NCBI GenBank assembly: GCA_022572825.1
Contig: JACZVE010000162.1
Coordinates: 1-7,079, forward strand
Direction of reading: 5' to 3'
DNA from: SAR324 cluster bacterium
Lineage (GTDB): Bacteria > SAR324 > JACQKK01
DNA length: 7,079 bases
In this document: positions 1 to 5,718 of the stretch, in pieces
Layout: each line of letters starts with the position of its first letter
How positions within the stretch are numbered: position 1 is the stretch's first letter
Notes under the pieces: generated by a model
What the model was told of the DNA's origin: nothing
Database searches by the model: none
The model's input: the letters and a program-made list of their open reading frames with translations, nothing else
Position numbers and translations under genes: made by a program

Positions 1-1
1 G

Positions 2-451
2 CCGGGGATGGTGATGAGCACCGTCTACGTGCAGACCACGCAGTGGCAGGCCCTGGCGCTGTGGCACTCCCTGCCCGTCGGGGCCCTGGTCACGGCTATT
101 CTGGTCGCCAATAACATGCGCGACGCCGAGGAGGATCGCCTCATCGGCCGCCGTACGCTCGTCACCGTGTTCGGCGCTGGGCCGGTGCGCTCCGCATACA
201 AGGCGCTGGCCGCTCTGGCCTACCTCAGCCCGCTGGTGGCGCTGGCCGCCGGCTGGAGCACGGCCTGGGTGCTGCTGCCTTGGCTGACCCTGCCGCTGGC
301 GATCCGTGCCTTGCGGCTTTTGCCCGCCGAAGGCGACCGCGACAGGCTGCATCTGGCGCTGCGAAGCACAGCGGCCCTGCACGGCACCTACGGCCTGCTG
401 CTGGCAGCCGCCCTGCTGGCGCAAGGCTGGCAGGGCGCACGGTTGCTTTAG
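2..451 (+). CDS. menA: 1,4-dihydroxy-2-naphthoate polyprenyltransferase (MenA-like), C-terminal part, 5' truncated
   Basis: This frame is open from base 2, so the gene begins upstream; the ATG codons at 8 and 14 are internal. Visible sequence includes ILVANNMRDAEEDR followed by GRRTLVTVFG. This matches the second Asp-rich motif of UbiA-superfamily prenyltransferases, and the NN-x-RD form is typical of MenA. The rest is four or so hydrophobic Leu/Ala-rich helices, as expected for the C-terminal membrane bundle. By family knowledge, MenA is an inner-membrane, Mg2+-dependent enzyme that joins a polyprenyl diphosphate to 1,4-dihydroxy-2-naphthoate on the way to menaquinone. The stop TAG (449-451) lies inside the left arm of the palindrome at 448-558. 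The catalytic first Asp motif is outside the window, so another UbiA-family specificity is possible; no other men genes are visible. Confidence 0.75.
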   Translation, partial: PGMVMSTVYVQTTQWQALALWHSLPVGALVTAILVANNMRDAEEDRLIGRRTLVTVFGAGPVRSAYKALAALAYLSPLVALAAGWSTAWVLLPWLTLPLAIRALRLLPAEGDRDRLHLALRSTAALHGTYGLLLAAALLAQGWQGARLL

Positions 452-558
452 AAGGCGTGTGATTTATTCAAAAAAAGCAGATGCGGGGGAAGAAACGCGA
501 GAGTCGAAGCGTTTCCGTTCCCCCCCCCCTGTTTTACCGTTAATCACAGGCCTTCTAA
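448..558. repeat. 111-bp nested imperfect palindrome between convergent genes
   Basis: The outer arms 448-464 (TTAGAAGGCGTGTGATT) and the reverse complement of 542-558 (TTAGAAGGCCTGTGATT) agree at 16 of 17 positions. Inner arms continue the pairing: GGGGGAA at 485-491 with TTCCCCC at 518-524, and AAACGC at 493-498 with GCGTTT at 509-514, leaving a loop GAGAGTCGAA at 499-508. A run of ten C (520-529) lies in the right arm. The left arm contains the menA stop codon, and the element ends about 130 bp past the stop of the convergent gene at 686. It could form a long cruciform or RNA hairpin, act as a bidirectional end-of-transcript structure, or be a small MITE- or REP-like repeat. Copy number cannot be seen here. 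Confidence 0.75.
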
Positions 559-685
559 CGCTGGAGAGGGCCATCCCCAATCGACCCCGCGTGGGAACTG
601 TGCCGCCGCGGTGCGCTTGTGCCGGCCGGATTCATTCCGCTCCATCGCGAGCGCGCCATGCCCTGGCCAGCCCAACCTTTCCTCC

Positions 686-1180
686 CTATCCGTCCTGGGT
701 ATAGTCCACCGGCGACTGGGGCAAGTATGCGGCCCGCGCCTTGGCGGCGGATTCCGGCTCCACGGGTATTCCGGCGTTCCCGTGGCGATTGCGCTTCCTG
801 GCCGCCCGGGGCAGTCGCCACCGGTAGGTGGGTTCGGGGGGAGGCGGCCCGTCCGGCCAGCCAGGGGGCGGCCCCACGCGCTCGATCAGGTTGCGCAACT
901 GCCGCCAGGCCTCGTTCACCCGCTCGGGCGGAAAGCGGTCCCGGCTCTCGCGCTCGGTGAACAGACGCAGGGCCGGGCTCTTGCGGTAGGGTTGCACGAG
1001 CGCCAGCAGGGGCTGAATGGTGCGCAGCCGTTCCTGTATGAGGGCCGCGTATTCCCGCCGCTTGAACCAGGCATTGTTGATGGGGTAATCGAAGTATAGG
1101 GCGTAGAGGTAGTAATAGCCCGGGTGCGTGATCAGGGCGGCGTAGTACCCGCTGACGGTTGCGTTGGTGATGTCGACCAT
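686..1180 (-). CDS. Conserved-looking hypothetical protein downstream of speE
   Basis: I do not recognise this 164-aa protein. It starts at ATG 1180, preceded by AAGGAGAGG seven bases upstream, which decides the start against a longer overlapping frame (555-1235). Residues 1-60 are rich in aromatics (GYYAALITHPGYYYLYALYF) and look folded or weakly membrane-associated. Residues 60-105 are charged and probably helical. From about residue 105 there is a proline-rich stretch (GPPPGWPDGPPPPEP), then a basic segment (RAARKRNRH) and a polar tail, suggesting a flexible C-terminus. No signal peptide, cysteine cluster or catalytic motif is evident. It lies 182 bp downstream of speE on the same strand, so it may be co-transcribed, but the gap contains strong hairpins and a possible promoter. 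No link to polyamines can be claimed from sequence alone. Confidence 0.65.
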   Translation of the reverse strand: MVDITNATVSGYYAALITHPGYYYLYALYFDYPINNAWFKRREYAALIQERLRTIQPLLALVQPYRKSPALRLFTERESRDRFPPERVNEAWRQLRNLIERVGPPPGWPDGPPPPEPTYRWRLPRAARKRNRHGNAGIPVEPESAAKARAAYLPQSPVDYTQDG

Positions 1181-1200
1181 GGGCGCGCCTCTCCTTAGCA

Positions 1201-1250
1201 GGGTGGCGCCATGCGCGCGGCGGTCGCGCGATCATGGCAACCGGCCACCC
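1201..1250 (-). promoter_or_regulatory. Nested leader hairpin upstream of the hypothetical gene
   Basis: Three consecutive paired blocks are visible: GGGTGGC 1201-1207 with GCCACCC 1244-1250; GCCATG 1208-1213 with CATGGC 1233-1238; CGCGCG 1214-1219 with CGCGCG 1225-1230, around a GCGGT loop. Only two small bulges interrupt 19 base pairs. On the - strand it ends about eight bases before the AAGGAG of the 164-aa gene. No U-run follows, so a classical terminator is unlikely. It could be an attenuator, a translational control element, an mRNA stability structure, or a protein-binding palindrome. A smaller hairpin (GTGGC 1265-1269 with GCCAC 1275-1279) lies just upstream. Confidence 0.6.
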
Positions 1251-1295
1251 TTCTCACCGCTGGAGTGGCCGGGAGCCACCCCACCGCTTCTCCCT

Positions 1296-1324
1296 GGCTA
1301 GCCGGAAATATGAACGATGTCAAA
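1296..1324 (-). promoter_or_regulatory. Weak candidate promoter for the hypothetical gene
   Basis: On the - strand a perfect TTGACA (1324 to 1319) lies between speE and the 164-aa gene, but the hexamer at normal spacing (around 1296-1301) is a poor -10 box. It would allow transcription independent of speE, with a leader containing both hairpins. Treat as a guess. Confidence 0.2.
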
Positions 1325-1362
1325 CAATTAGCGGCCGAAGCGGCCCACGGCGAACCCGACCT

Positions 1363-2202
1363 TCACTTGGCCAGATGCGCGCGGATGTAATTGGGCAGCG
1401 CGAACGCGGCTTTGCACACGCCGGGGTTGAGGTACTTCAGCTCGGCGAGCAGGGCCGGTTTTGCGTGCAGCTCGCTGGTGAGGGGGTCGACGGTCTGCGA
1501 GGCGAACGTGAAGCTCCACAGCCCGGAAGGATAGGTGGGAATGTGCGCCAGGTAAGGCGCCACATTGGCGAACAGCATTCGCAGTCTCCGCGATACCTGC
1601 GCCACCACTTCGGGATTGTAGAAGGGAGACTCGGTTTGGAACACCGCGCTGCCGCCGTTTTTCAGGGCAGCCTTGACTTTCCGGTAAAATGAGGTGGTGA
1701 ACAGTTTGGCAGCTTCTCCCACCGGATCGATGGAATCGACCAGGATGACGTCGTAGGCGTCGGGATGGTCGTCGAGGTAATCGAAGCCGTCCTTGCAGTG
1801 CAGGCTCACGCGCGCGTCGTCGAGACCGCGGGTGAGCGCCGGGAAGTAGCGGCGGCAGGTCTTGACGACCTCCTCGTCGATCTCGACCAATTCTACCCGT
1901 TCCACCGTCTCGTGCCTGAGCACCTCGCGCACGCTGCCGCCGTCTCCTCCACCGATGATAAGCACACGGCGGGGCTCCGGATGGGTGAGCAGGGCGGGAT
2001 GGACCAGCATCTCGTGATAGACGAACTCGTCGCGTTCCGTGAGCATCACGAAGCCGTCCAATACCAGCATCCGGCCGTATTCCAGCGTTTGCAGCACCTC
2101 GATGTGCTGATACGCGCTGTGTTGATCGTGGAGACGCTCGCCCACCGCCAGAGTCAACCCGGCGTACGGCGTATGATTTTCCTGGAACCAGTCGTCAGGC
2201 AT
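1363..2202 (-). CDS. speE: Polyamine aminopropyltransferase (spermidine synthase)
   Basis: A 279-aa protein of normal family length. It transfers the aminopropyl group of decarboxylated AdoMet to putrescine, giving spermidine and methylthioadenosine in the cytoplasm. Visible landmarks are the N-terminal beta domain with LDGFVMLTERDEFVYHEM (48-65), the nucleotide-binding VLIIGGGDGGSVREV (80-94), acidic VEID (106-109) contacting the methionine part, KDG (137-139), and the catalytic loop VDSIDPVG (155-162). The E. coli counterpart of that loop reads SDCTDPIG, so Ile replaces the usual Thr. The end, LNPGVCKAAFALPNYI, matches the family C-terminus. I chose ATG 2202 because the protein then begins like known SpeE. 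An in-frame TTG at 2241 overlaps the speD stop as TTGA and would add 13 atypical residues; neither start has a strong Shine-Dalgarno, which fits translational coupling to speD. The exact polyamine acceptor is not proven. Confidence 0.93.
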   Translation of the reverse strand: MPDDWFQENHTPYAGLTLAVGERLHDQHSAYQHIEVLQTLEYGRMLVLDGFVMLTERDEFVYHEMLVHPALLTHPEPRRVLIIGGGDGGSVREVLRHETVERVELVEIDEEVVKTCRRYFPALTRGLDDARVSLHCKDGFDYLDDHPDAYDVILVDSIDPVGEAAKLFTTSFYRKVKAALKNGGSAVFQTESPFYNPEVVAQVSRRLRMLFANVAPYLAHIPTYPSGLWSFTFASQTVDPLTSELHAKPALLAELKYLNPGVCKAAFALPNYIRAHLAK

Positions 2203-2237
2203 TGAAGGCAGGCTGGCCGGTCTAGGGGGGAGGCCGT

Positions 2238-2666
2238 TCAATACACCAATTGCGCCACCACGACTTCTTGCGGCGCGAATGCGGCACGGAGCACGGCCTG
2301 GAGCTTATCGGCCGTCAGCTTCCTGACGCAGGTGACGAGGTCCAGGTGCAGGTACCCCAGTTCCGGCCACGTATGAGCGGACAGGTGCGATTCGGAGAGT
2401 ATGATCACGGTGCTCACACCGGGCCCGAAGTAGTGGGAGTGAGCGGTGACTTGGGTCAGATCCAGGTCCGCGACCACCTGATCGAGGGTGGCATTGAGCG
2501 CATCGGGGTGATCGATTCTGTCAGACGACACCCCGTGCAGTTGCAGCACCCAGTGTTCGATGTAAGGGGTTTCGTATTGGCCGGAGAAGGAACTCAGCCT
2601 GTACCGAACCGGCCCTTTGGGTTGGGACGTCAGCGTTTGTCCCGGGACATTCAATGGGGTGTTCAA
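2238..2666 (-). CDS. speD: S-adenosylmethionine decarboxylase proenzyme, divergent SpeD/SpeH type
   Basis: This 142-aa protein is the small bacterial AdoMet decarboxylase type, which self-cleaves to create a pyruvoyl cofactor. The processing site is in ILSESHLSAHTWPE: cleavage is expected between Glu92 and Ser93, with Ser93 becoming pyruvate. His98 and Cys113 (in LVTC) match the processing His and catalytic Cys of the Thermotoga/Bacillus type. It differs from typical SpeH in an N-terminal extension of about 30 residues, in EHWVLQLHG where HILIDLYG is usual, and in TCVRKL instead of FTCG. The only usable in-frame start is TTG (2664-2666), since a TAA lies three codons upstream; GGAGGTGA sits 11 bases before it. 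It is contiguous with speE, whose substrate it makes. An altered decarboxylase specificity, known for some SpeD homologues, cannot be excluded but the speE partner argues for AdoMet. Confidence 0.87.
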   Translation of the reverse strand: MNTPLNVPGQTLTSQPKGPVRYRLSSFSGQYETPYIEHWVLQLHGVSSDRIDHPDALNATLDQVVADLDLTQVTAHSHYFGPGVSTVIILSESHLSAHTWPELGYLHLDLVTCVRKLTADKLQAVLRAAFAPQEVVVAQLVY

Positions 2667-2851
2667 TGACGCTTATCTCACCTCCCCTGACACGCCGGCG
2701 ATGATGCCGGCCTGTTGGACTGAATTTTTCATCGAACATCCGGCGGTCCGGGAAGGGGGTCGTGAGTGCCTCCCCCGCTAACCGCCTCTGCCACTACTCA
2801 TAAAAAACCCAGTCACGTTCACTGCCGCGCCGGCCCTGTTGGCCATACGAT

Positions 2852-2889
2852 AAAGCGTTTAGCTATCGCTTTTACCGTCAAATTGTCAA
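2852..2889 (-). promoter_or_regulatory. Candidate speD promoter overlapped by an inverted repeat
   Basis: A perfect - strand TTGACA (2889 to 2884) is followed after 17-18 bases by ATAGCTA, a weak -10 box. The -10 region lies inside an inverted repeat, AAAGCG (2852-2857) and CGCTTT (2867-2872), where a repressor could bind. A second TTGACG overlaps at 2876-2881. This would give speD a leader of about 190 nt. The -35 is good, the -10 is poor, so the promoter is tentative. Confidence 0.3.
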
Positions 2890-2907
2890 CATCATTTTCC
2901 AACGCAC

Positions 2908-2936
2908 CGCGGCTGGGCTTGCAACGCACAGCCGCG
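2908..2936. promoter_or_regulatory. Perfect 8-bp palindrome, possible operator
   Basis: CGCGGCTG (2908-2915) and CAGCCGCG (2929-2936) are exact inverted repeats around a 13-base spacer, and AACGCAC occurs twice (2901-2907 and 2923-2929). The site lies upstream of both the candidate speD promoter and the sigma-54-like motif, a position suited to an activator or repressor. No regulator family can be named. Confidence 0.35.
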
Positions 2937-3018
2937 CCTGACCTGCGCCGGTGAACGGCGGCGGTGCCCCGCCGAGGTCCCCTGGTTTGCACGGGCCGGC
3001 GGAGGCAAAGCTTCGCAA

Positions 3019-3034
3019 TGGCACGGGAGTCGCA
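3019..3034 (+). promoter_or_regulatory. Candidate sigma-54 (-24/-12) promoter
   Basis: TGGCAC, five bases, then TCGCA keeps the invariant GG and GC with the required ten bases between them; only one position (C for T) departs from TGGCAC-N5-TTGCA. It points toward the lipoprotein gene 247 bp downstream, with the palindrome at 2908-2936 about 100 bp upstream where an enhancer-binding protein could act. Chance occurrence in GC-rich DNA is a real possibility. Confidence 0.25.
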
Positions 3035-3280
3035 CAACGGACACTATGGGCGGGCGAGTGCTTCGCGTCGAAACCCATTCCTGCCCCTCGGGACCGTTTT
3101 CCATCGGCGCGATGCTCCGCTTCCCCGTGCAGGAATCGGGGGGAGGGGCTCTGACCCAACGTCGATACACGCGGTACCCGTGCGGCCCCGAGGAGGTGCG
3201 GGGCGGGCGGCAGGAAGGGGTGGCGCGGCAGCGGGACTGCCCGCCCACGGCAATCATCGGGTTGAGGAGCGGACGACACG

Positions 3281-3766
3281 ATGCGTTTACACGGCGAATG
3301 GGAGCTTGTGAGGCAGTGCCGGAACACCGGCGCGTGGATGCGGTGCCGGCGGCGGGTGGCGGGGTTGATCGTGCTGGGCCTCCTCGCCGGGTGCGCCGCC
3401 AGCGGGCCGAGCTTCGTGGACAGAAAGGTCGAAGAGGCGGAAATCGACTTTGAACAGCGGCAGGAGCGCCTGCTGGATGCGGTGCTCGAACGTCCCGCCA
3501 GGGTAGAGCGGCTCCGGCGCGAGCGGGAGCGGCACAAGCGTCAGGGCGATCTGGAGAGCTGGGAGGCCATCAGGGTGCGGCAGGAGCTGTTCCTGGAGCG
3601 CAGGGCAAAGCGGCGCCTTGGCGATCAGGAGCAGTTTATGCGCATGGTCGACCGCCTGCGCGAGCAGGAGGAGGCGGGGGATTTCGAGCGCAGCGAGCGC
3701 TGGGTCCAGTTCCTGGAAGGCGACCGGCAGGCGCCGCCTCGCGGTTCCGCACAAGCGCCCCGATAA
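3281..3766 (+). CDS. Putative charged coiled-coil lipoprotein
   Basis: I do not recognise a family. The N-terminus holds a lipoprotein signal: basic RCRRR, hydrophobic VAGLIVLGLLAG, then Cys38 in a lipobox (LAGC). Ala after the Cys suggests outer-membrane sorting if Lol rules apply. The mature part (about 124 residues) is dominated by Glu, Arg and Gln in heptad-like runs (VERLRRERERHKRQGDLESWEAIRVRQELFLERRAKRR), consistent with a long helix or coiled coil, and ends in a Pro-rich tail. The start ATG 3281 has GAGGAG 11 bases upstream. The ATG at 3338 would give a more typical 18-residue signal peptide (Cys19) but lacks a good Shine-Dalgarno, so the true start is open. It lies 95 bp before the dehydrogenase gene on the same strand and may be co-transcribed. 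Confidence 0.7.
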   Translation: MRLHGEWELVRQCRNTGAWMRCRRRVAGLIVLGLLAGCAASGPSFVDRKVEEAEIDFEQRQERLLDAVLERPARVERLRRERERHKRQGDLESWEAIRVRQELFLERRAKRRLGDQEQFMRMVDRLREQEEAGDFERSERWVQFLEGDRQAPPRGSAQAPR

Positions 3767-3861
3767 TCTCTCCCTCCTTGCCCGCTCGGCGCTGTCGGCG
3801 GCCCGGAAAAAGGGGCGGCGAATCAGCGGGCAATCACACAGCACCGCACGCATAGGCGACC

Positions 3862-4758
3862 ATGAACGCTGGAGAAAATCTTGCGGCGCCACCGGCCACC
3901 ATCGGACTGATCGGTGGCAGGGGCCTGATGGGCAGTATGTTCCGCCGCCTGTTCGAGTCGGACGGTCAGGGCGTTCGGGTGGCCGGCCCATCGGACGATC
4001 CAGGATACGGGGGCTTGGTGGCCGAGTCGGACGTCATCATCGTCACCGTGCCGATCACGGAAACCGTGGGCGTCATTCAGCGCATTGCGCCCCTGCTTCG
4101 GCCCGAGCAGCTCTTGAGCGATTTCACCTCCATCAAGGCCGAGCCGGTTGCCGCCATGCTGAAGACAGCGGCGCGGGTGATCGGCTGCCATCCGCTCTTC
4201 GGGCCAATGCCCAATCCGGCCGGCCAGAACGTGGTGCTCTGTCCGTCGCGTCCGGGCCATTTTCTGGGCTGGTACCGCACTTTCTTCCAACGCCACGGCA
4301 TGGCCGTGGTCGAGATGGAGCCCGAAGCCCATGACGATGCGATGGCATTCATCCAGGGTCTGACCCACTTCATCAACATCGTGTTCGCCCGCACTCTGCA
4401 GACGCGAAAAGCCGATCTGGAGCGGATTCTCCGGGTGTGCAGCCCGGTGTATCGAGTGCTGTTCGCCATCCTGTGCCGTATTCTAAGCGGCGATGCGCAC
4501 CTGTATGGCCAGATTCAGGTTTCGAACCGAAAGAATCTCCCGGTGCTCCGTGACTTCCTGGCAAACAGCCACGAGTTCTTCGACCAGGTGCAAGCCAGCG
4601 CGTGGGAAGACGTGTACGGCTTTTTCAACGAGGCGGCAGGCTTTCTCGGCGATTACAAGAAAATCGCCCGCGCAGAGAGTGATTTCCTCATCGAACAGAT
4701 GACCCGCTACCTGCAGCAGAGACGCCCGGGGGACGATGGCTTTGGGGGGGCAAATTGA
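3862..4758 (+). CDS. tyrA: Prephenate/arogenate dehydrogenase (TyrA dehydrogenase domain)
   Basis: This 298-aa protein converts prephenate to 4-hydroxyphenylpyruvate (or arogenate to tyrosine) with NAD(P)+ in tyrosine synthesis. It begins with a Rossmann fold, IGLIGGRGLMG (14-24). It then aligns well with the dehydrogenase half of the E. coli T-protein: SDFTSIK, GCHPLFGP with catalytic His110 (E. coli His197), His157 (His245), His169 in LTHF (His257), Arg198 in SPVYR (Arg286) and the prephenate-binding Arg206 (Arg294), with matching spacing. It ends in GFLGDYKKIARAESDFL. Unlike the T-protein it has no N-terminal chorismate mutase domain, so that activity must be elsewhere. No ACT domain follows, so feedback by tyrosine would act through the dehydrogenase itself. 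AGGCG upstream is a weak ribosome site. A run of seven G lies near the 3' end. Confidence 0.9.
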   Translation: MNAGENLAAPPATIGLIGGRGLMGSMFRRLFESDGQGVRVAGPSDDPGYGGLVAESDVIIVTVPITETVGVIQRIAPLLRPEQLLSDFTSIKAEPVAAMLKTAARVIGCHPLFGPMPNPAGQNVVLCPSRPGHFLGWYRTFFQRHGMAVVEMEPEAHDDAMAFIQGLTHFINIVFARTLQTRKADLERILRVCSPVYRVLFAILCRILSGDAHLYGQIQVSNRKNLPVLRDFLANSHEFFDQVQASAWEDVYGFFNEAAGFLGDYKKIARAESDFLIEQMTRYLQQRRPGDDGFGGAN

Positions 4759-4784
4759 CAGATAAGACGGGCCCGGCATAAGAT
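4755..4784 (+). promoter_or_regulatory. Sigma-70-like promoter overlapping the tyrA stop
   Basis: A perfect TTGACA (4755-4760) overlaps the tyrA stop TGA. After an 18-base spacer comes TAAGAT (4779-4784), four of six matches to TATAAT. It would drive the membrane-protein gene at 4962 with a leader of about 170 nt. The leader contains a stem formed by ACCCC...GCCG (4891-4903) and CGGCTGGGGT (4916-4925), with GGGG/CCCC between, just before the ribosome binding site. Confidence 0.5.
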
Positions 4785-4961
4785 GGCCACGTGCCGCTTC
4801 CCTGGCTCCCGGACGGACGCACCGGCGGCGGAGGGCGCGCGCGAGGATTGCATCCGGTCCAAGATCAGAGGAGGCCCCCCAGTCAGATCTACCCCCAGAG
4901 CCGTGGGGCACCCCGCGGCTGGGGTCTCGATCAATTGTAAGTCTACTCAAAGGGGAGACGT

Positions 4962-5474
4962 ATGGATCTCATCAGTTATCAAGGTTACATTTTCCTGGTG
5001 CGGTTGGTGCACTTCCTCGCCGGCATCACCTGGATCGGGATTTTGTACTATTTCAACTTCGTGCAAGGGCCTTTCCTGGCCGGCGTGGATGAGGCGGCGA
5101 CCCGCAAGGACGTGACCACCAAGCTGCTGCCCCGCGCCCTGTGGTGGTTTCGCTGGGGCGCCATGGTTACCGTGATCGCCGGCATCCTGATGTTGATCGA
5201 CTTTCATGTGAGCATCGGCCCGGGTTTCTGGGGCTCGCAAAAAGGCGTGTCCATCAGCATCGGGGGCGTGCTGGGCATCATCATGTTGTTCAACGTGTGG
5301 GGCATTATCTGGCCCAATCAAAAGAAGATCATTGCGGCGGCCGAGCAGGGCAAGGGACCGACCGAACTGGGAGGCAAGCCCCGCATGGCGTTTCTCGCCT
5401 CGCGCATCAACACCGTGCTGTCGATCCCGATGCTGTTCTTCATGGCTGCTTCGGGGCACATGAGCTGGGGTTGA
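4962..5474 (+). CDS. PuuD-like (urate oxidase N-terminal domain type) integral membrane protein
   Basis: A 170-aa protein with four predicted membrane helices (about 8-35, 60-82, 97-119, 148-166). The sequence resembles the membrane domain found at the N-terminus of urate hydroxylase PuuD: VHFLAGITWIGILYYFNFVQG, LLPRALWWFRWGA, FNVWGIIWPNQKKII, and RINTVLSIPMLFFMAASGH. Conserved His17 and His166 lie within helices and could ligate heme, which is inference. PuuD itself is longer and carries a C-terminal cytochrome c domain; that part is absent here, there is no CXXCH, and no purine-degradation gene is nearby, so urate oxidation is doubtful. A redox or heme-protein role in the inner membrane is more likely. 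The start is well supported by AAGGGGAG four bases before ATG 4962. A 31-codon ORF follows 75 bp downstream, before a shared terminator. Confidence 0.8.
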   Translation: MDLISYQGYIFLVRLVHFLAGITWIGILYYFNFVQGPFLAGVDEAATRKDVTTKLLPRALWWFRWGAMVTVIAGILMLIDFHVSIGPGFWGSQKGVSISIGGVLGIIMLFNVWGIIWPNQKKIIAAAEQGKGPTELGGKPRMAFLASRINTVLSIPMLFFMAASGHMSWG

Positions 5475-5549
5475 GCGCCGCAGGATCCCGGGCGAGGCTG
5501 ACCGGCGGTGCCCCCGCGCGAATCGATTCAACAGGAAAGGCAGACCATC

Positions 5550-5645
5550 ATGAAAAATCCATTGGACTCCATATCCGGCACGATCTGGGCCGGCGTGATC
5601 ATCACCATCGTGCTGTGGATCATCGTGGACGGGTTCATCTTCTGA
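5550..5645 (+). CDS. 31-aa single-pass membrane microprotein
   Basis: A short ORF starting at ATG 5550, preceded by AGGAAAGGCAG, and ending at TGA 5643-5645. The product begins MKNPLDSISGTIWAG and then has one uninterrupted hydrophobic helix, VIITIVLWIIV, ending DGFIF. This is a convincing membrane segment with a polar N-terminus and an acidic residue near the other end. It lies 75 bp after the PuuD-like gene and 44 bp before a strong terminator, so the two probably share a transcript. Size and layout recall small accessory subunits of membrane oxidases such as CydX or CcoQ, but that is analogy only; I do not recognise a family. It is easily missed by gene callers with a length cut-off. Confidence 0.65.
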   Translation: MKNPLDSISGTIWAGVIITIVLWIIVDGFIF

Positions 5646-5689
5646 CCGGGGGAGAAATCCCCGCGGCCTGGGCGGAGCCAACGCCCTTC

Positions 5690-5718
5690 AAGCCCTTCCT
5701 CCAAGGAAGGGCTTTTTT
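5690..5718 (+). terminator. Rho-independent terminator of the membrane-protein operon
   Basis: AAGCCCTTCCT (5690-5700), a CCA loop, AGGAAGGGCTT (5704-5714), then continuing T to 5718. The 11-bp stem is perfect and the T-run is on the + strand side, so it ends the transcript of the PuuD-like gene and the 31-codon ORF. Confidence 0.9.

Larger units (their letters stand above)
2667..3280. other. Divergent intergenic region between speD and the lipoprotein gene
   Basis: No reading frame here has family resemblance or a convincing ribosome binding site. It holds, from left to right, a perfect GCCGGC-GATGAT-GCCGGC hairpin (2694-2711) close to the speD ribosome binding site; GGGGG/CCCCC arms around 2756-2776; the AAAGCG/CGCTTT inverted repeat (2852-2872); a - strand TTGACA (2884-2889); an 8-bp palindrome (2908-2936); a sigma-54-like motif (3019-3034); and a GGGCGGGC/GCCCGCCC stem (3201-3246) before the lipoprotein start. 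The stretch 2660-2900 is less GC-rich than its surroundings, as expected of a promoter region. Confidence 0.6.

Noticed and set aside
555..1235. 226-aa frame on the - strand overlapping the 164-aa gene
   Set aside because: Its Arg/Pro/Ala-rich composition is typical of a shadow frame in GC-rich DNA, and its start lies inside the leader hairpin without a ribosome site, while the 164-aa frame has AAGGAG and normal composition.
1328..1362. Possible terminator of speE from GGCCG/CGGCC repeats
   Set aside because: The stem is only five pairs and the following T content is weak, so a terminator cannot be supported.
2239..2241. TTG as the speE start
   Set aside because: It would add 13 residues (NGLPPRPASLPS-like) that do not fit the family; ATG 2202 gives a typical N-terminus. 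Kept as an alternative because TTGA overlap with speD could allow coupling.
3046..3453. 135-aa + frame upstream of and overlapping the lipoprotein gene
   Set aside because: No family resemblance, no good ribosome site, and its second half is simply the lipoprotein gene in another frame.
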